DNA from: a virus
DNA: 63,787 nt
Reading direction: 5' to 3' (one strand)
IMG/VR virus record: IMGVR_UViG_3300025151_000033
Coordinates: 1 to 63,787 of that record
The notes beneath the pieces are model-generated. The model did no database searches and was not told the DNA's origin. It worked only from the letters and a program-made list of their open reading frames with translations. The position numbers and the translations under genes were made by a program. Positions 37,400-46,119 of this stretch are shown piece by piece (the stretch's first letter is position 1; the number at the start of each line of letters is the position of its first letter).

Positions 37400-38311
37400 A
37401 TGTTATGGACAGAAAAATATAGACCAACAAGATTATCACAATTAGTAGGACAAGAATCATTTAAGATGGATGCAGAAAATTGGGTTTTACTCAAAGATAT
37501 GCCAAATGTCTTAATTCATGGTTCAGCAGGAACAGGAAAAACTGCGGCTGCTTATATCTTAGGTTATGAAATGTTGGGTAAAGACATGAAATCTAATTTT
37601 TATGAAATCAATGCAAGTGATGACAGGAAGTTAGAAGTTGTAAGAAATAGGATTAAAGAGATTGTAAGTCATTCAACTATTGGTGATGTTCCTTTCAAAA
37701 TCATCTTTTTAGATGAGATGGAGGGTATGACTAATGATGCTCAAAATGCGTTAAAGCGAATTATGGAACGATATGCAGACCATGTTCGTTTTATCTTCAC
37801 AAGCAACGATAGGTCTAAAATTGTTTACCCACTTCAAAGCCGATGTGCAAACTATTACTTCAATACATTAAGTAATGAAGCAATATTGAATGTTGTTGAA
37901 TTTGTGTTAAATGAAGAAAAACAAAAGATTCCACCAAGTAGTGAGTTGCAAGCCTTTATAGGGGCATACAATGGTGATATGCGTAGGGTGCTTACGGAAT
38001 TACAAGCGTCAATAAATTCTAATACCGCACTTAAAACTCAAATCAATAAAAGTCTTGATGAATACCAAAAAGTAATTGAGGACATTATTGACCAAAAACT
38101 TGATTCAGCATTGGAGAAAATGTTTGAATTAATTTATAGTGGTAATACACTTAAAAATATATGTGTAGGATTACATGATGTAATAACAAATGGAGAAATG
38201 GATAGCCGACAAAAATATAAATTGTTAGGTATTATTGGTGAAACAGAATGGAGAAGTCAAACTATGACTCCAAGAGTTTTAGCATCATGGATGATTGCAC
38301 AGACAAAATAA
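37400..38311 (+). CDS. rfcS: Replication factor C small subunit (clamp loader)
   Basis: 303 residues. LWTEKYRPTRLSQLVGQE start, Walker A GSAGTGKT (41-48), Walker B IIFLDEMEGM, sensor 1 FIFTSND, the SRC arginine-finger motif QSRCANY, then the helical collar. Loads the viral PCNA onto primed DNA with the upstream large-like subunit. Full length for the family. Confidence 0.95.
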   Translation: MLWTEKYRPTRLSQLVGQESFKMDAENWVLLKDMPNVLIHGSAGTGKTAAAYILGYEMLGKDMKSNFYEINASDDRKLEVVRNRIKEIVSHSTIGDVPFKIIFLDEMEGMTNDAQNALKRIMERYADHVRFIFTSNDRSKIVYPLQSRCANYYFNTLSNEAILNVVEFVLNEEKQKIPPSSELQAFIGAYNGDMRRVLTELQASINSNTALKTQINKSLDEYQKVIEDIIDQKLDSALEKMFELIYSGNTLKNICVGLHDVITNGEMDSRQKYKLLGIIGETEWRSQTMTPRVLASWMIAQTK

Positions 38312-38345
38312 ACAAAAAAAAAGAAAAAAAAGGAAGTGAAAAAAA

Positions 38346-39584
38346 ATGGATGAAAAAGTAAAGAATAATTTGGAGAAGGCATCTGAAGTCCTTAATTGGA
38401 CTTTAGAGGACACAACTGCAAAGTTGAACGAAATTTGTTCAACAAATGGTATCAATCACGAAACTGAACCATTGTTGGCATTAGGTGTTTTTAACACATG
38501 GTTTGTTCAACAAAAGAAGAGGCAAGAAAATCCTCAAGCAGAAACAATGAGTAATAATAATTCAAATGGACCAAAAAGTGTATTTGGATTTTTTGCCACA
38601 ATGGACGAGCCAAGAAACTTTAGTGCTTATGCTATTGATAAAGCAGTTGCTCAATACCAAAGAGATGCAGAAACAACTTATACTGTCGGTATGGTTGCAA
38701 AGGCTGTAAATGCTGATAATGGTTATCAATTGTCGGCTTGTATTGATGGTGATGAAAAGATTAAGAATATTTCTAAATTGCCTCCAACGGCTCAAGAAGT
38801 TGAAGATGGAGTTTGGATTATTCCTCTTATTACCCAAAAAACTCTTTGGGACGGAAAACCTAATGGTAATTATGGTCGCCCAATTCCTGCCGATAATTGG
38901 TCAATGAATGGAAATTTCATTGGTTCAGTTAATGGTGGAGAAGTGCGTCATTATTCCTTTAGAGCAAGAGGACAAACTGCTCAAACATTTAAGCCTGAAA
39001 TGTTCAGATTTATGCACATGGTTGCTATGAATGATGATGAAAAGGGAATGTTATATGCAGTTGATAGAGATTTCCAAACAGTATTGAGTTTGGAATATAA
39101 TGATGACTTGAATGAAAACGATGAAAAGTATGTAAATACTTCTTCATTTGAAATTCAAGAATTAGTGACTGAACACATGGGTAAGTATTTGTGTCCTTTG
39201 ATTGGTTTAGACCGTTATCATGCAGAAGTGCAATCAAAGCAATATGCTGATAGATTGGTTTTGACTGATGGTAATGTAATGAATATCAATCCTAATTTGA
39301 CTAAGGCAGGTAGCCGAACAATCTTTATTTCTGATATTAATGCAGATTTTGATTATAGCGGTGAATTGTATTCTTCAACGGCTTGTTGGATTCCTCAATC
39401 AATTGAAATTGATTTTGGAGTAGGAAGCCATGTTATGTTGTTGGGAAGAACAAGTCAAAGAACTATGGACGATGGAAGTTTATCTCAAGTTTCTATCAAT
39501 GTAGTTGGATTGTATGTTATTAACCGAAGAGGCTCAACAATTGATTTCAATGACGCTCAAGAAGAAGATTTTGAGTGGTTTTGA
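38346..39584 (+). CDS. Putative single-stranded DNA-binding protein
   Basis: 412 residues with a very strong AAGGAAGTGA site. N-terminal helical domain (1-55), Asn-rich linker (65-75), then a long beta-rich region with OB-like spacing, and an acidic aromatic tail NDAQEEDFEWF typical of SSB-type proteins that recruit partners. Lies between the clamp loader and the RecA-like ATPase. Family not firmly recognised; assignment rests on tail, context and likely high expression. Confidence 0.55.
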   Translation: MDEKVKNNLEKASEVLNWTLEDTTAKLNEICSTNGINHETEPLLALGVFNTWFVQQKKRQENPQAETMSNNNSNGPKSVFGFFATMDEPRNFSAYAIDKAVAQYQRDAETTYTVGMVAKAVNADNGYQLSACIDGDEKIKNISKLPPTAQEVEDGVWIIPLITQKTLWDGKPNGNYGRPIPADNWSMNGNFIGSVNGGEVRHYSFRARGQTAQTFKPEMFRFMHMVAMNDDEKGMLYAVDRDFQTVLSLEYNDDLNENDEKYVNTSSFEIQELVTEHMGKYLCPLIGLDRYHAEVQSKQYADRLVLTDGNVMNINPNLTKAGSRTIFISDINADFDYSGELYSSTACWIPQSIEIDFGVGSHVMLLGRTSQRTMDDGSLSQVSINVVGLYVINRRGSTIDFNDAQEEDFEWF

Positions 39585-39613
39585 TACTCAATAGGTTTAA
39601 CTACCAACCTACA

Positions 39614-39624
39614 ACCTTATAATC
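39614..39624 (+). promoter_or_regulatory. Internal promoter candidate ACCTTATAATC
   Basis: In the 107-nt gap between 39584 and 39692. Same ACCTT start as in the palindrome-linked promoters but with a fuller TATA sequence and no palindrome. Predicted start near 39641; the leader contains AGGCTTCGC/GCGAAGCCT-like complementarity and AAAGGAG. Confidence 0.4.
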
Positions 39625-39691
39625 GTATTAGGTTTGAATGACGGTCAATTAGGTGCGAAGCCTATCCTAAATTAAAAAAGGAGAAATTAAA

Positions 39692-40561
39692 ATGAGTTGG
39701 ACAACAGAAAAGAAAGAAGATAGTAATGTCAGCAAATATGCTCTATTAAAAGAGCAAATGCTAAATCAAATCAAAGACCGTATGGACAGGGATAGAACAT
39801 TTATCAACTGTGCAATTACAGGACTTGCTAAAGTCGGTAAAACGGGAATTGCTTTAGATTGTAGGACAGAAGAAGAAATTAAGAAAGGAATGAAGGTTCT
39901 TGTATTAGATTGGGATAATGGGGCTGAACCCACTTGGAGTTCTTGTCATAACCGTGATGAGAACATTATCATCTTTAATCCTATTCAAAGGAATGAAGAT
40001 GGAACATCAAACTTTAATGCTGGATTTGAAAATTCACACGCATTTATTAGATATTGCCGTGAATTGATTGAAGATGGTCAAGTAAAAGCAGTTATTCTTG
40101 ATGGACTTGATAAAGCGTATGAAGCATCGGCTATGGTGCTAAGACAACATTTAGTTAAGTCTGGAAAGAGAGATGGAACAGTTATCCATGATACAGATGC
40201 AATTAGAGTTAGCCCTCTTGATTGGGGTATTCGTAATCAAATCTATAACCGTCTATTAGATGACTTTATGGATTTGAAGTGTGATAGATATACTATTACA
40301 CATATGAAGCCTGTATATGGTGATATTGTTAATCCTGTGCCTATTGGTGAAGTTCCCGATTGGCATAAAACTACACCTGCAAGATTTGTGCAAATGATTC
40401 ACATTAACCAAAAGAAGGTTAGTGGTGTTCAAAAGTATATTGCTACTTGTAATGCAAGTAAAACCCGACCTGAATTAGTTGGTAAAGAATGGGTTGTTTT
40501 CTCCACTAATGGTGAAAATAAGTGGTTCGGTATTGATGAGATTCGGGAGGGTAATCTGTGA
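39692..40561 (+). CDS. RecA-fold ATPase, Sak4/RadA-like
   Basis: 289 residues. Walker A GLAKVGKT (44-51), Walker B VKAVILDGLD (about 134-143), and a RecA-like core (KVLVLDWDNGAEPTWSS; ITHMKPVYGD). Lacks the N-terminal HhH domain of RadA. Resembles phage Sak4-type single-strand annealing or RecA-like ATPases. Placed beside the putative SSB and PCNA, so a recombination/replication role is likely. Confidence 0.7.
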   Translation: MSWTTEKKEDSNVSKYALLKEQMLNQIKDRMDRDRTFINCAITGLAKVGKTGIALDCRTEEEIKKGMKVLVLDWDNGAEPTWSSCHNRDENIIIFNPIQRNEDGTSNFNAGFENSHAFIRYCRELIEDGQVKAVILDGLDKAYEASAMVLRQHLVKSGKRDGTVIHDTDAIRVSPLDWGIRNQIYNRLLDDFMDLKCDRYTITHMKPVYGDIVNPVPIGEVPDWHKTTPARFVQMIHINQKKVSGVQKYIATCNASKTRPELVGKEWVVFSTNGENKWFGIDEIREGNL

Positions 40562-41328
40562 AGTTTCTTGTAAATGATGGTAAATACTTTACAAACGCAA
40601 TTCTTAACTGCACACTAAAAGGTAAATTCTTTACAAGTGGTGGAGTTAAAAATAAAAGTTTGGGAGATTATGTTTATCTTGAATTGAAAGAAAATGAGTT
40701 GTTAATTTACAATGCTGATGATACAATGGCTCTTGAGCAAACTATGTTTGTTGAAGGTTTAGAAGATGGAAATGCTACTGTTGAAGCAAGTAAATTACTT
40801 CAATACTTGAAAAAGTTTGGAGATAACTTCACAATTACAATGAATGATATAATTAGAATTACAGGCGGTGGTAAAACCGCTTCTATGGGTATTGTTGTAA
40901 ATCACCCATATTATGATATGATTACTGTATTCAAATCAAGAGTTAATGATTACAACTTTAGTCAAGAATTAAAGGACTATCCTGCTTGGTCGGATAGACT
41001 TTCATTTGAAACTAAGATAACTGTTAATTCTGATACTTTCATTGAAGCCGTTAGTGCTTGTGAAATTGTAGGAACAGGAATATATAAAATGGATTATGGA
41101 GAAGATTTCAGTATTTCATCAACAGATGATTTTGCTGGATTTAATTCTATTTGCGACACTTTAACAAATGAAGGAGAAGAAGCAACAGTTGAATTTACAA
41201 GTCCTATTCATAGATTCTTTGAGAAAAAATCTGTGATGAGTATTTTATTCAATGATGATTCACCAATTTTGTTTTTGGCAGGAGATAGAAAATTATTCAA
41301 AGCACCATTTATTACAATGTTAAGGTGA
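40558..41328 (+). CDS. pcn: Sliding clamp (PCNA-like)
   Basis: 256 residues, GTG start overlapping the upstream stop. Two-domain clamp pattern: MKFLVNDGKYFTNAI, YLELKENELLIYNADDTMA, ASKLLQYLKKFGDNFTITMND in domain 1; VNSDTFIEAVSACEIVGTGIYKMDYGEDFSISSTDD in domain 2; and MSILFNDDSPILFLAGDRKLFKAPFITM at the end. Length matches PCNA. Would tether the viral polymerase, whose C-terminus carries a PIP box. Confidence 0.85.
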   Translation: MKFLVNDGKYFTNAILNCTLKGKFFTSGGVKNKSLGDYVYLELKENELLIYNADDTMALEQTMFVEGLEDGNATVEASKLLQYLKKFGDNFTITMNDIIRITGGGKTASMGIVVNHPYYDMITVFKSRVNDYNFSQELKDYPAWSDRLSFETKITVNSDTFIEAVSACEIVGTGIYKMDYGEDFSISSTDDFAGFNSICDTLTNEGEEATVEFTSPIHRFFEKKSVMSILFNDDSPILFLAGDRKLFKAPFITMLR

Positions 41329-41332
41329 TATT

Positions 41333-41653
41333 ATGCACATGGAAGATTATCAAAAATTAGCAATAACTACTGCTATTTATCCTAAAGAACAAGGTTTAGT
41401 TTATACTGCTTTAGGTCTTTGTGGAGAAGCGGGAGAAGTTGCTGAAAAGATTAAAAAGTATATTAGAGATGATGGAGATATAGAAGTTCTTAGAACTAAT
41501 GTATCTAAAGAATTAGGAGATGTGCTTTGGTATATTGCTAATTTGGCACATGAATTAAATTTAGATTTAGGAACAATTGCTTCAGATAACTACCTTAAAC
41601 TTAAATCAAGACAAGAAAGAAATGTTCTTAGTGGTAGCGGTGATAATAGATGA
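41333..41653 (+). CDS. MazG-like NTP pyrophosphohydrolase
   Basis: 106 residues. LGLCGEAGEVAEKIKKYIRDD (ExxE) and KELGDVLWYIA (ExxD) form the metal-binding helices of the MazG/all-alpha NTP-PPase family, which hydrolyses nucleoside triphosphates to monophosphates. Common in phages; may clean the nucleotide pool or lower alarmones. ATGA-coupled to polymerase. Confidence 0.85.
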   Translation: MHMEDYQKLAITTAIYPKEQGLVYTALGLCGEAGEVAEKIKKYIRDDGDIEVLRTNVSKELGDVLWYIANLAHELNLDLGTIASDNYLKLKSRQERNVLSGSGDNR

Positions 41654-43344
41654 ATATTTGTTATACAGATAATGATAAAACTATTCACTTACGATGGAGA
41701 GATGAAAAGGGAAATAGAGTTGAAGAGGATGTATCTGACTTTAGACCTTATTTCTTTGTAAGAGCAATTGAACCTTCTAAAGATGGATATAATATAACTG
41801 AACATATTAATGGGCGTAAAGTCAAGTTATGGTATCCTTTTGATTATGAAGAAGGTAATTGGGTTAATTTGCAGGGTGCTTTGTTAAAGAAAGTTTATGT
41901 TCAAAAACCTGGAGATATGAAAGTTGCAAGAGAAGAATTTAATCAAACCTATGAAGCAGATGTAAAAATAATTGACCGATATGCAGTTGATAGATTAACT
42001 AATATTCCTGATTCTAAAATTAGAAAGTTGTATTGGGATATGGAATGGATTAATAATGATTCGGAACATGGAGATGCAATTACTGTAATTGTAGGATATG
42101 ATAATTATGATGAAACTTATTACCAATGGTCGTGGTTTCCCGATGAACATTACATAGAACAGAAGCAACACTATTCATTTCATCATCATATATTTGATAA
42201 TGAAAAGGATATGATTCAAGATTTTATTGAATTTATTCAAGAAAAAGACCACGATATGCTTATTGCATGGTTTGGTAATTTTGCAGATATTCCTAAGTTA
42301 ATTCATCGTTGTATTCATAATGGAATAGACCCAAGACAATTATCCCCATACAATGATGTATCGGGAGTTTATTGGAATGGTGGAGTTAAAACTTCTAAGA
42401 AGGTTGATAACTACGGAGATATTTACCAACCTATTAAGGGAAGAATAACTCTCAATTTAGATGTTGCATTTGAAAGACAATGGAATGATGCTCAAAGAGG
42501 AACATTACCAAGTTTATCTTTAGATTATGTAGCAGAAGTGGCATTGGGTAAAAATAAGTTAGTATCTGAAAAATTTCCTGACCCTGATGATTTTTATTCA
42601 AGAGGTTGGTTGGAAGATACTGAAACATATTTGAAGTATGCTTTAATAGATGTTGAATTGATGGTTGAATTAGATGAGATTAATTTTTGTAGTGATGCAA
42701 TTTTATCCTTACAAAGAATCCTTTTAGCCCCATTTGAGTCTTGCCTCCATGTATCTAAAATGGGAGGTATTTACTTTATGCGTAATGCTGATTGGAAAGC
42801 ACCAACAGGTAAAAAGGGTATTACAGAACAATATGACGGTGCTATGATTTATGACCCTATGAGTGAACAAACTCAAGGATTACATTTAGGAGTGGCGGCA
42901 TTTGATTTTGCAGGTCTATATCCTTCAATGATGATTTCAAGGAATATTAGTTGGGAAACTAAATCTGATACTCCTACTGAATTTGCAGTTAATATTGCAA
43001 CACCGAGAGATTTTAGTCCTACTAAAGCAAAAGTAATGAGATACTATAAAACGGATAAGTTAGGTCTATTACCAAGAGCAGTTCTTGAATTAAAAGATTT
43101 GAGAGATTTGTATAAGAAAAGAATGTATAAAGCAAGGGCTGATGGAAACAAAGAAGAATATAATAAGTGGTATGTAAATCAAATGGCAGTAAAGCGGTTA
43201 TCTGCGTCTTTTTATGGCGTAGTCGCTTATCAAGGATTTGGTTGGTGTGATATTGGTTTAGCATCATCAATTACTGCTTCTGCAAGAGAAGCAATTAGAT
43301 TAGCGGCATTTAGGGCAAAGGAGTTGAGTAATAATGAAGTTTGA
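41650..43344 (+). CDS. Family B DNA polymerase, N-terminal part (exonuclease, motifs A and B)
   Basis: 564 residues. Exo I YWDMEW (D130, E132), Exo II AWFGNFADIP, Exo III YALIDVELM form the 3'-5' proofreading domain. Polymerase motif A FDFAGLYPSMM (about 415-425) and motif B KRLSASFYG (515-523) follow. The protein ends about 40 residues after motif B, before motif C, which starts a separate gene at 43747. The two must associate to make an active site. The split site is close to where archaeal PolB proteins are split or carry inteins. Confidence 0.9.
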   Translation: MNICYTDNDKTIHLRWRDEKGNRVEEDVSDFRPYFFVRAIEPSKDGYNITEHINGRKVKLWYPFDYEEGNWVNLQGALLKKVYVQKPGDMKVAREEFNQTYEADVKIIDRYAVDRLTNIPDSKIRKLYWDMEWINNDSEHGDAITVIVGYDNYDETYYQWSWFPDEHYIEQKQHYSFHHHIFDNEKDMIQDFIEFIQEKDHDMLIAWFGNFADIPKLIHRCIHNGIDPRQLSPYNDVSGVYWNGGVKTSKKVDNYGDIYQPIKGRITLNLDVAFERQWNDAQRGTLPSLSLDYVAEVALGKNKLVSEKFPDPDDFYSRGWLEDTETYLKYALIDVELMVELDEINFCSDAILSLQRILLAPFESCLHVSKMGGIYFMRNADWKAPTGKKGITEQYDGAMIYDPMSEQTQGLHLGVAAFDFAGLYPSMMISRNISWETKSDTPTEFAVNIATPRDFSPTKAKVMRYYKTDKLGLLPRAVLELKDLRDLYKKRMYKARADGNKEEYNKWYVNQMAVKRLSASFYGVVAYQGFGWCDIGLASSITASAREAIRLAAFRAKELSNNEV

Positions 43345-43750
43345 AGGTATAACTTTAATTAACTTATGTCCTCATGCTATTGATATTAAAGATATTCTTC
43401 ATATACCCGAAAGGCATTGGGTAGCAAGATGTAAGAATCAATCATCTATTAAATATAAACCTACTATTCTTAACTTTCAACATAAAGGAGTTAGGTTTGG
43501 TTTATTAAATGATGTAGTTAGAATTTACAATACTAAGAAAAGTGAAGAAGGAGAAGAAAAAGAATGGAAACCTTTTCCTCCAGAATTACCTTTTACATTT
43601 TATATAGTATCACAAATAACTGCTGATAAACTTAAAGACAGAAATGACATTCTAATACCAGATAGTAAAACAAAAGATGGAGAATTAATTGTTCGTGGAT
43701 TTTTATGTAGTGAAGCGACTTATGTAAATATAGTGGAGTGTTTAGAATGA
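43334..43750 (+). CDS. Small protein lying between the two polymerase halves (NLTPH-type)
   Basis: 138 residues. The start LINLCPHAIDIKD resembles small phage proteins beginning NLTPHxVxL, followed by HWVARCKNQ and a charged loop. It overlaps the first polymerase part by 11 nt and the second by 4 nt, so all three are coupled. No homing-endonuclease or intein motif seen. Role unknown; it may be a separate phage protein that inserted here. Confidence 0.65.
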   Translation: MKFEGITLINLCPHAIDIKDILHIPERHWVARCKNQSSIKYKPTILNFQHKGVRFGLLNDVVRIYNTKKSEEGEEKEWKPFPPELPFTFYIVSQITADKLKDRNDILIPDSKTKDGELIVRGFLCSEATYVNIVECLE

Positions 43751-44637
43751 AAGTAGTTTATGGACACACGGATTCTATTTATGTTCAAGTTGAATCTATT
43801 GAAGAAGCAAAAAAGGTAGCCGAGAATATAAATGATTATGTTCAAGGTTTTTTTCCTAATTCTTTGAATTTACCTACGCATCCTGTTCAATTAGAATTTG
43901 AAAAGTATTTTTCAGCATTAGGAGTTGGTTGTGTTTCTTCAAGAAATGCAGGTTTAATTTCTTGGAAAGAAGGTGTGCATTTAGATAAGAAAGAATTTAC
44001 TATGACAGGTTTTGTTGCAAAAAGAGTTGCTGAAACTAAACTTGCAAAAGAAGTGCAAACTAAAGCATTGAAAATGTGGGTTGGAGAATCAACTCAAAAT
44101 GAAATTACTGAATATTCTAAGAGTCAATTCAATGAAGTAAAACAAGGAAGAAAGCCTATTGAATATTTAGTAAAGCGACAAAGACTTAAAAAGAATAGAC
44201 TTAAAGTTAAATGTGGAGATTGCAGAAAAAGATATGATGTTTTGAAAGCACCGAATAATTGTGAATGTGGAACAAGTAAAAGTTTCTTTACTACATTAGA
44301 AGGTAAAAATCCTACATTTGGTTCTGGTATTGCAGGTGTTATTTGGTTTAATACTACACAGGATAAAGTAATAGGTGATTCTTTCTATTACTTGAAAGTT
44401 GAACCTTCACATCATACTTGGACTCACCCATTAACAAATCAAATTAGAAAGGTTGAATGGATTTCAGCACCTAATCTTGAATTATTAAATGAATTAGTTA
44501 AAGATTTTAAGATTGACTATAAACATTATTCAAATGTTGTAGTTGATAAGGTAAAGCCTATATATGATGCTATGGGGTGGAACACCGAAGCAGTTTCATT
44601 AGATGAAAGGCAAAAGACATTAACGGAGTGGTTTTAG
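43747..44637 (+). CDS. Family B DNA polymerase, C-terminal part (motif C, thumb, PIP box)
   Basis: 296 residues. Opens directly with motif C, VVYGHTDSIYV (residues 3-13), where His replaces the first Asp of the usual DTD but the second, essential Asp is kept. KKEFTMTGFVAKR follows (lysine region), then a four-Cys zinc site CGDCRK...CECG (about 157-175), the thumb, and a terminal QKTLTEWF that is a textbook PIP box for PCNA. Completes the enzyme begun at 41650. Confidence 0.88.
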   Translation: MKVVYGHTDSIYVQVESIEEAKKVAENINDYVQGFFPNSLNLPTHPVQLEFEKYFSALGVGCVSSRNAGLISWKEGVHLDKKEFTMTGFVAKRVAETKLAKEVQTKALKMWVGESTQNEITEYSKSQFNEVKQGRKPIEYLVKRQRLKKNRLKVKCGDCRKRYDVLKAPNNCECGTSKSFFTTLEGKNPTFGSGIAGVIWFNTTQDKVIGDSFYYLKVEPSHHTWTHPLTNQIRKVEWISAPNLELLNELVKDFKIDYKHYSNVVVDKVKPIYDAMGWNTEAVSLDERQKTLTEWF

Positions 44638-44847
44638 ATGTTTACAAGAAAAACAGTTGATGAAAAGACAAAAAGTAAAGTAATACAATTAGAAGAAACA
44701 GTTAAAGCATTAGAAGCAAGACTGTTAGGAAGAATAGAAGAATTAGAAAAACAAATATTAGAATTATCTATCAAGCAAAGAAGAGATGATGGATTTTTCA
44801 AAATGATTATTGAAACAATTAAAGAATGGAGTGATAAAGATGAGTGA
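44638..44847 (+). CDS. Small coiled-coil protein
   Basis: 69 residues. Residues 12-45 (KVIQLEETVKALEARLLGRIEELEKQILEL) form a clear coiled coil. Starts right after the polymerase stop. Unknown; could be a polymerase accessory. Confidence 0.6.
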   Translation: MFTRKTVDEKTKSKVIQLEETVKALEARLLGRIEELEKQILELSIKQRRDDGFFKMIIETIKEWSDKDE

Positions 44848-45727
44848 TATATTTACATATGATTGGAGTCCTGAAAATTATTCAGCAAGCGAAGAAGATT
44901 GGAAAGATTTTCCTATATTGAAGATGACTAAATCTTCTGTAATGTCTTATGATTGGTGTCCTAAAAAGTATTTTTATTCTTATCCTTTAAGATTACCTCA
45001 AGATAAGACAGATGCTATGACAAAAGGAATTGTTATTCACAATGCTTATGAAGATTTTTATAAGGCATTTGATGTTGAAAAGGCTATGGATTTATCTAAA
45101 GCCGAATTAACTACTTATGCTATGGGATTGTTTCCTATTGATGAATGGGGCGGAGAACAATATTGGACTTCTGCTAACTTTGAAGCAAAAAGATTTGATG
45201 AAATGAGAGAATCTGGAACTATTGATAATTTCTTACCTGTTGGTAATGAAGTTCAATTAGATGCTTTATACATGATTGCAAGAAATCAAAATCCTAAATT
45301 CCCATTAACAAGAGATTACTATGTTCATCTTCAAGGTATTATTGATAGACTGTTTGTTGAAGATGGAGGATTACTTCCTATGGAATTAAAAACAGGTGGT
45401 TGGAAAGATTACAAAACTACAGGTATGCGTAAAGAATCTGCCTTTTACAAATTATTAATTGAACACGCTGATGATGAACAATTAATTAGTCAAGGCATTG
45501 ACCCTGAAATGAAAGTAACTCAATGGGGTTGGTGGTATCCTGAATCAAATTATATTTATGCAGAAAAGGTTAAACAAACCTCAACTACATCTTTACTTAA
45601 ACTAATGGCTAAAGTTCTTTGGTCGTATGAACAGGCTAATTTCCCTGCTAAGTATTATTATAAGACTTGTTCTCATTGTTCCTATTTTGGAATATGTGAT
45701 GATGCACAAAATCAATCTTTCTGGTGA
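44840..45727 (+). CDS. Cas4/RecB-like PD-(D/E)XK nuclease with Fe-S cluster
   Basis: 295 residues from ATG 44840. VMSYDWCPKKYFYSY (C40), GIVIHNAYEDFY, LQGIIDRLF...LLPMELKTGG (D and E-x-K catalytic), a Q/Y-type helix RKESAFYKLL, and the C-terminal CSHCSYFGIC (C277, C280, C286). The four cysteines fit a 4Fe-4S cluster as in Cas4/AddB. Cuts single-stranded DNA ends in recombination or replication. No cas1/cas2 nearby, so not a CRISPR gene. Confidence 0.85.
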   Translation: MSDIFTYDWSPENYSASEEDWKDFPILKMTKSSVMSYDWCPKKYFYSYPLRLPQDKTDAMTKGIVIHNAYEDFYKAFDVEKAMDLSKAELTTYAMGLFPIDEWGGEQYWTSANFEAKRFDEMRESGTIDNFLPVGNEVQLDALYMIARNQNPKFPLTRDYYVHLQGIIDRLFVEDGGLLPMELKTGGWKDYKTTGMRKESAFYKLLIEHADDEQLISQGIDPEMKVTQWGWWYPESNYIYAEKVKQTSTTSLLKLMAKVLWSYEQANFPAKYYYKTCSHCSYFGICDDAQNQSFW

Positions 45728-45732
45728 TTAAT

Positions 45733-46119
45733 ATGAATGAAAGAATAGATAATATTATTCAATCAAGGGATTGGACTTTTGATGCTATTTCTAATCTTAG
45801 AGAAACTATTGATTCTATTTATATGGAATTACAAGGTGAATTATCTGGTAGTGAAAAATTAGATATTGTTTGGGATATGGATGTTGAAATAACAGGTAAT
45901 TTTGGTGAAGGCTTTAATGATTTAGTCAAGATTAAATTATCAGCAATAATAGCAGAAAGAATTAGTATTTTATTGAAGCAAGCGAAAGTTGTATTTGAGA
46001 AACCTGATACAAAGGCGCAGTTGCCCGAAGTTCCAAAGGAAAAACCGAAAACAAAAGTTTCAGTAAATGATACAACCGCAAATACAAGAATTGGGGATGT
46101 TAAGGTTGAAAGAATATGA
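45733..46119 (+). CDS. Unknown small protein upstream of primase
   Basis: 128 residues from ATG 45733 (MNERIDNIIQSRDW). Helical first 90 residues, then a Pro/Lys-rich flexible tail (QLPEVPKEKPKTKVSVND). Overlaps the primase start. Possibly a primase accessory; not recognised. Confidence 0.6.
   Translation: MNERIDNIIQSRDWTFDAISNLRETIDSIYMELQGELSGSEKLDIVWDMDVEITGNFGEGFNDLVKIKLSAIIAERISILLKQAKVVFEKPDTKAQLPEVPKEKPKTKVSVNDTTANTRIGDVKVERI

Noticed and set aside
40558-41328. Bacterial-type beta clamp
   Set aside because: Length of 256 residues and two-domain pattern match PCNA, not the three-domain beta clamp.
43334-43750. Intein or homing endonuclease inside the polymerase
   Set aside because: No N- or C-terminal splicing residues and no endonuclease motifs; it has its own start and stop overlapping both polymerase parts.
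44840-45727. CRISPR-associated Cas4
   Set aside because: No cas genes and no repeat-spacer array in the window. Free-standing Cas4-like nucleases are common in viruses.
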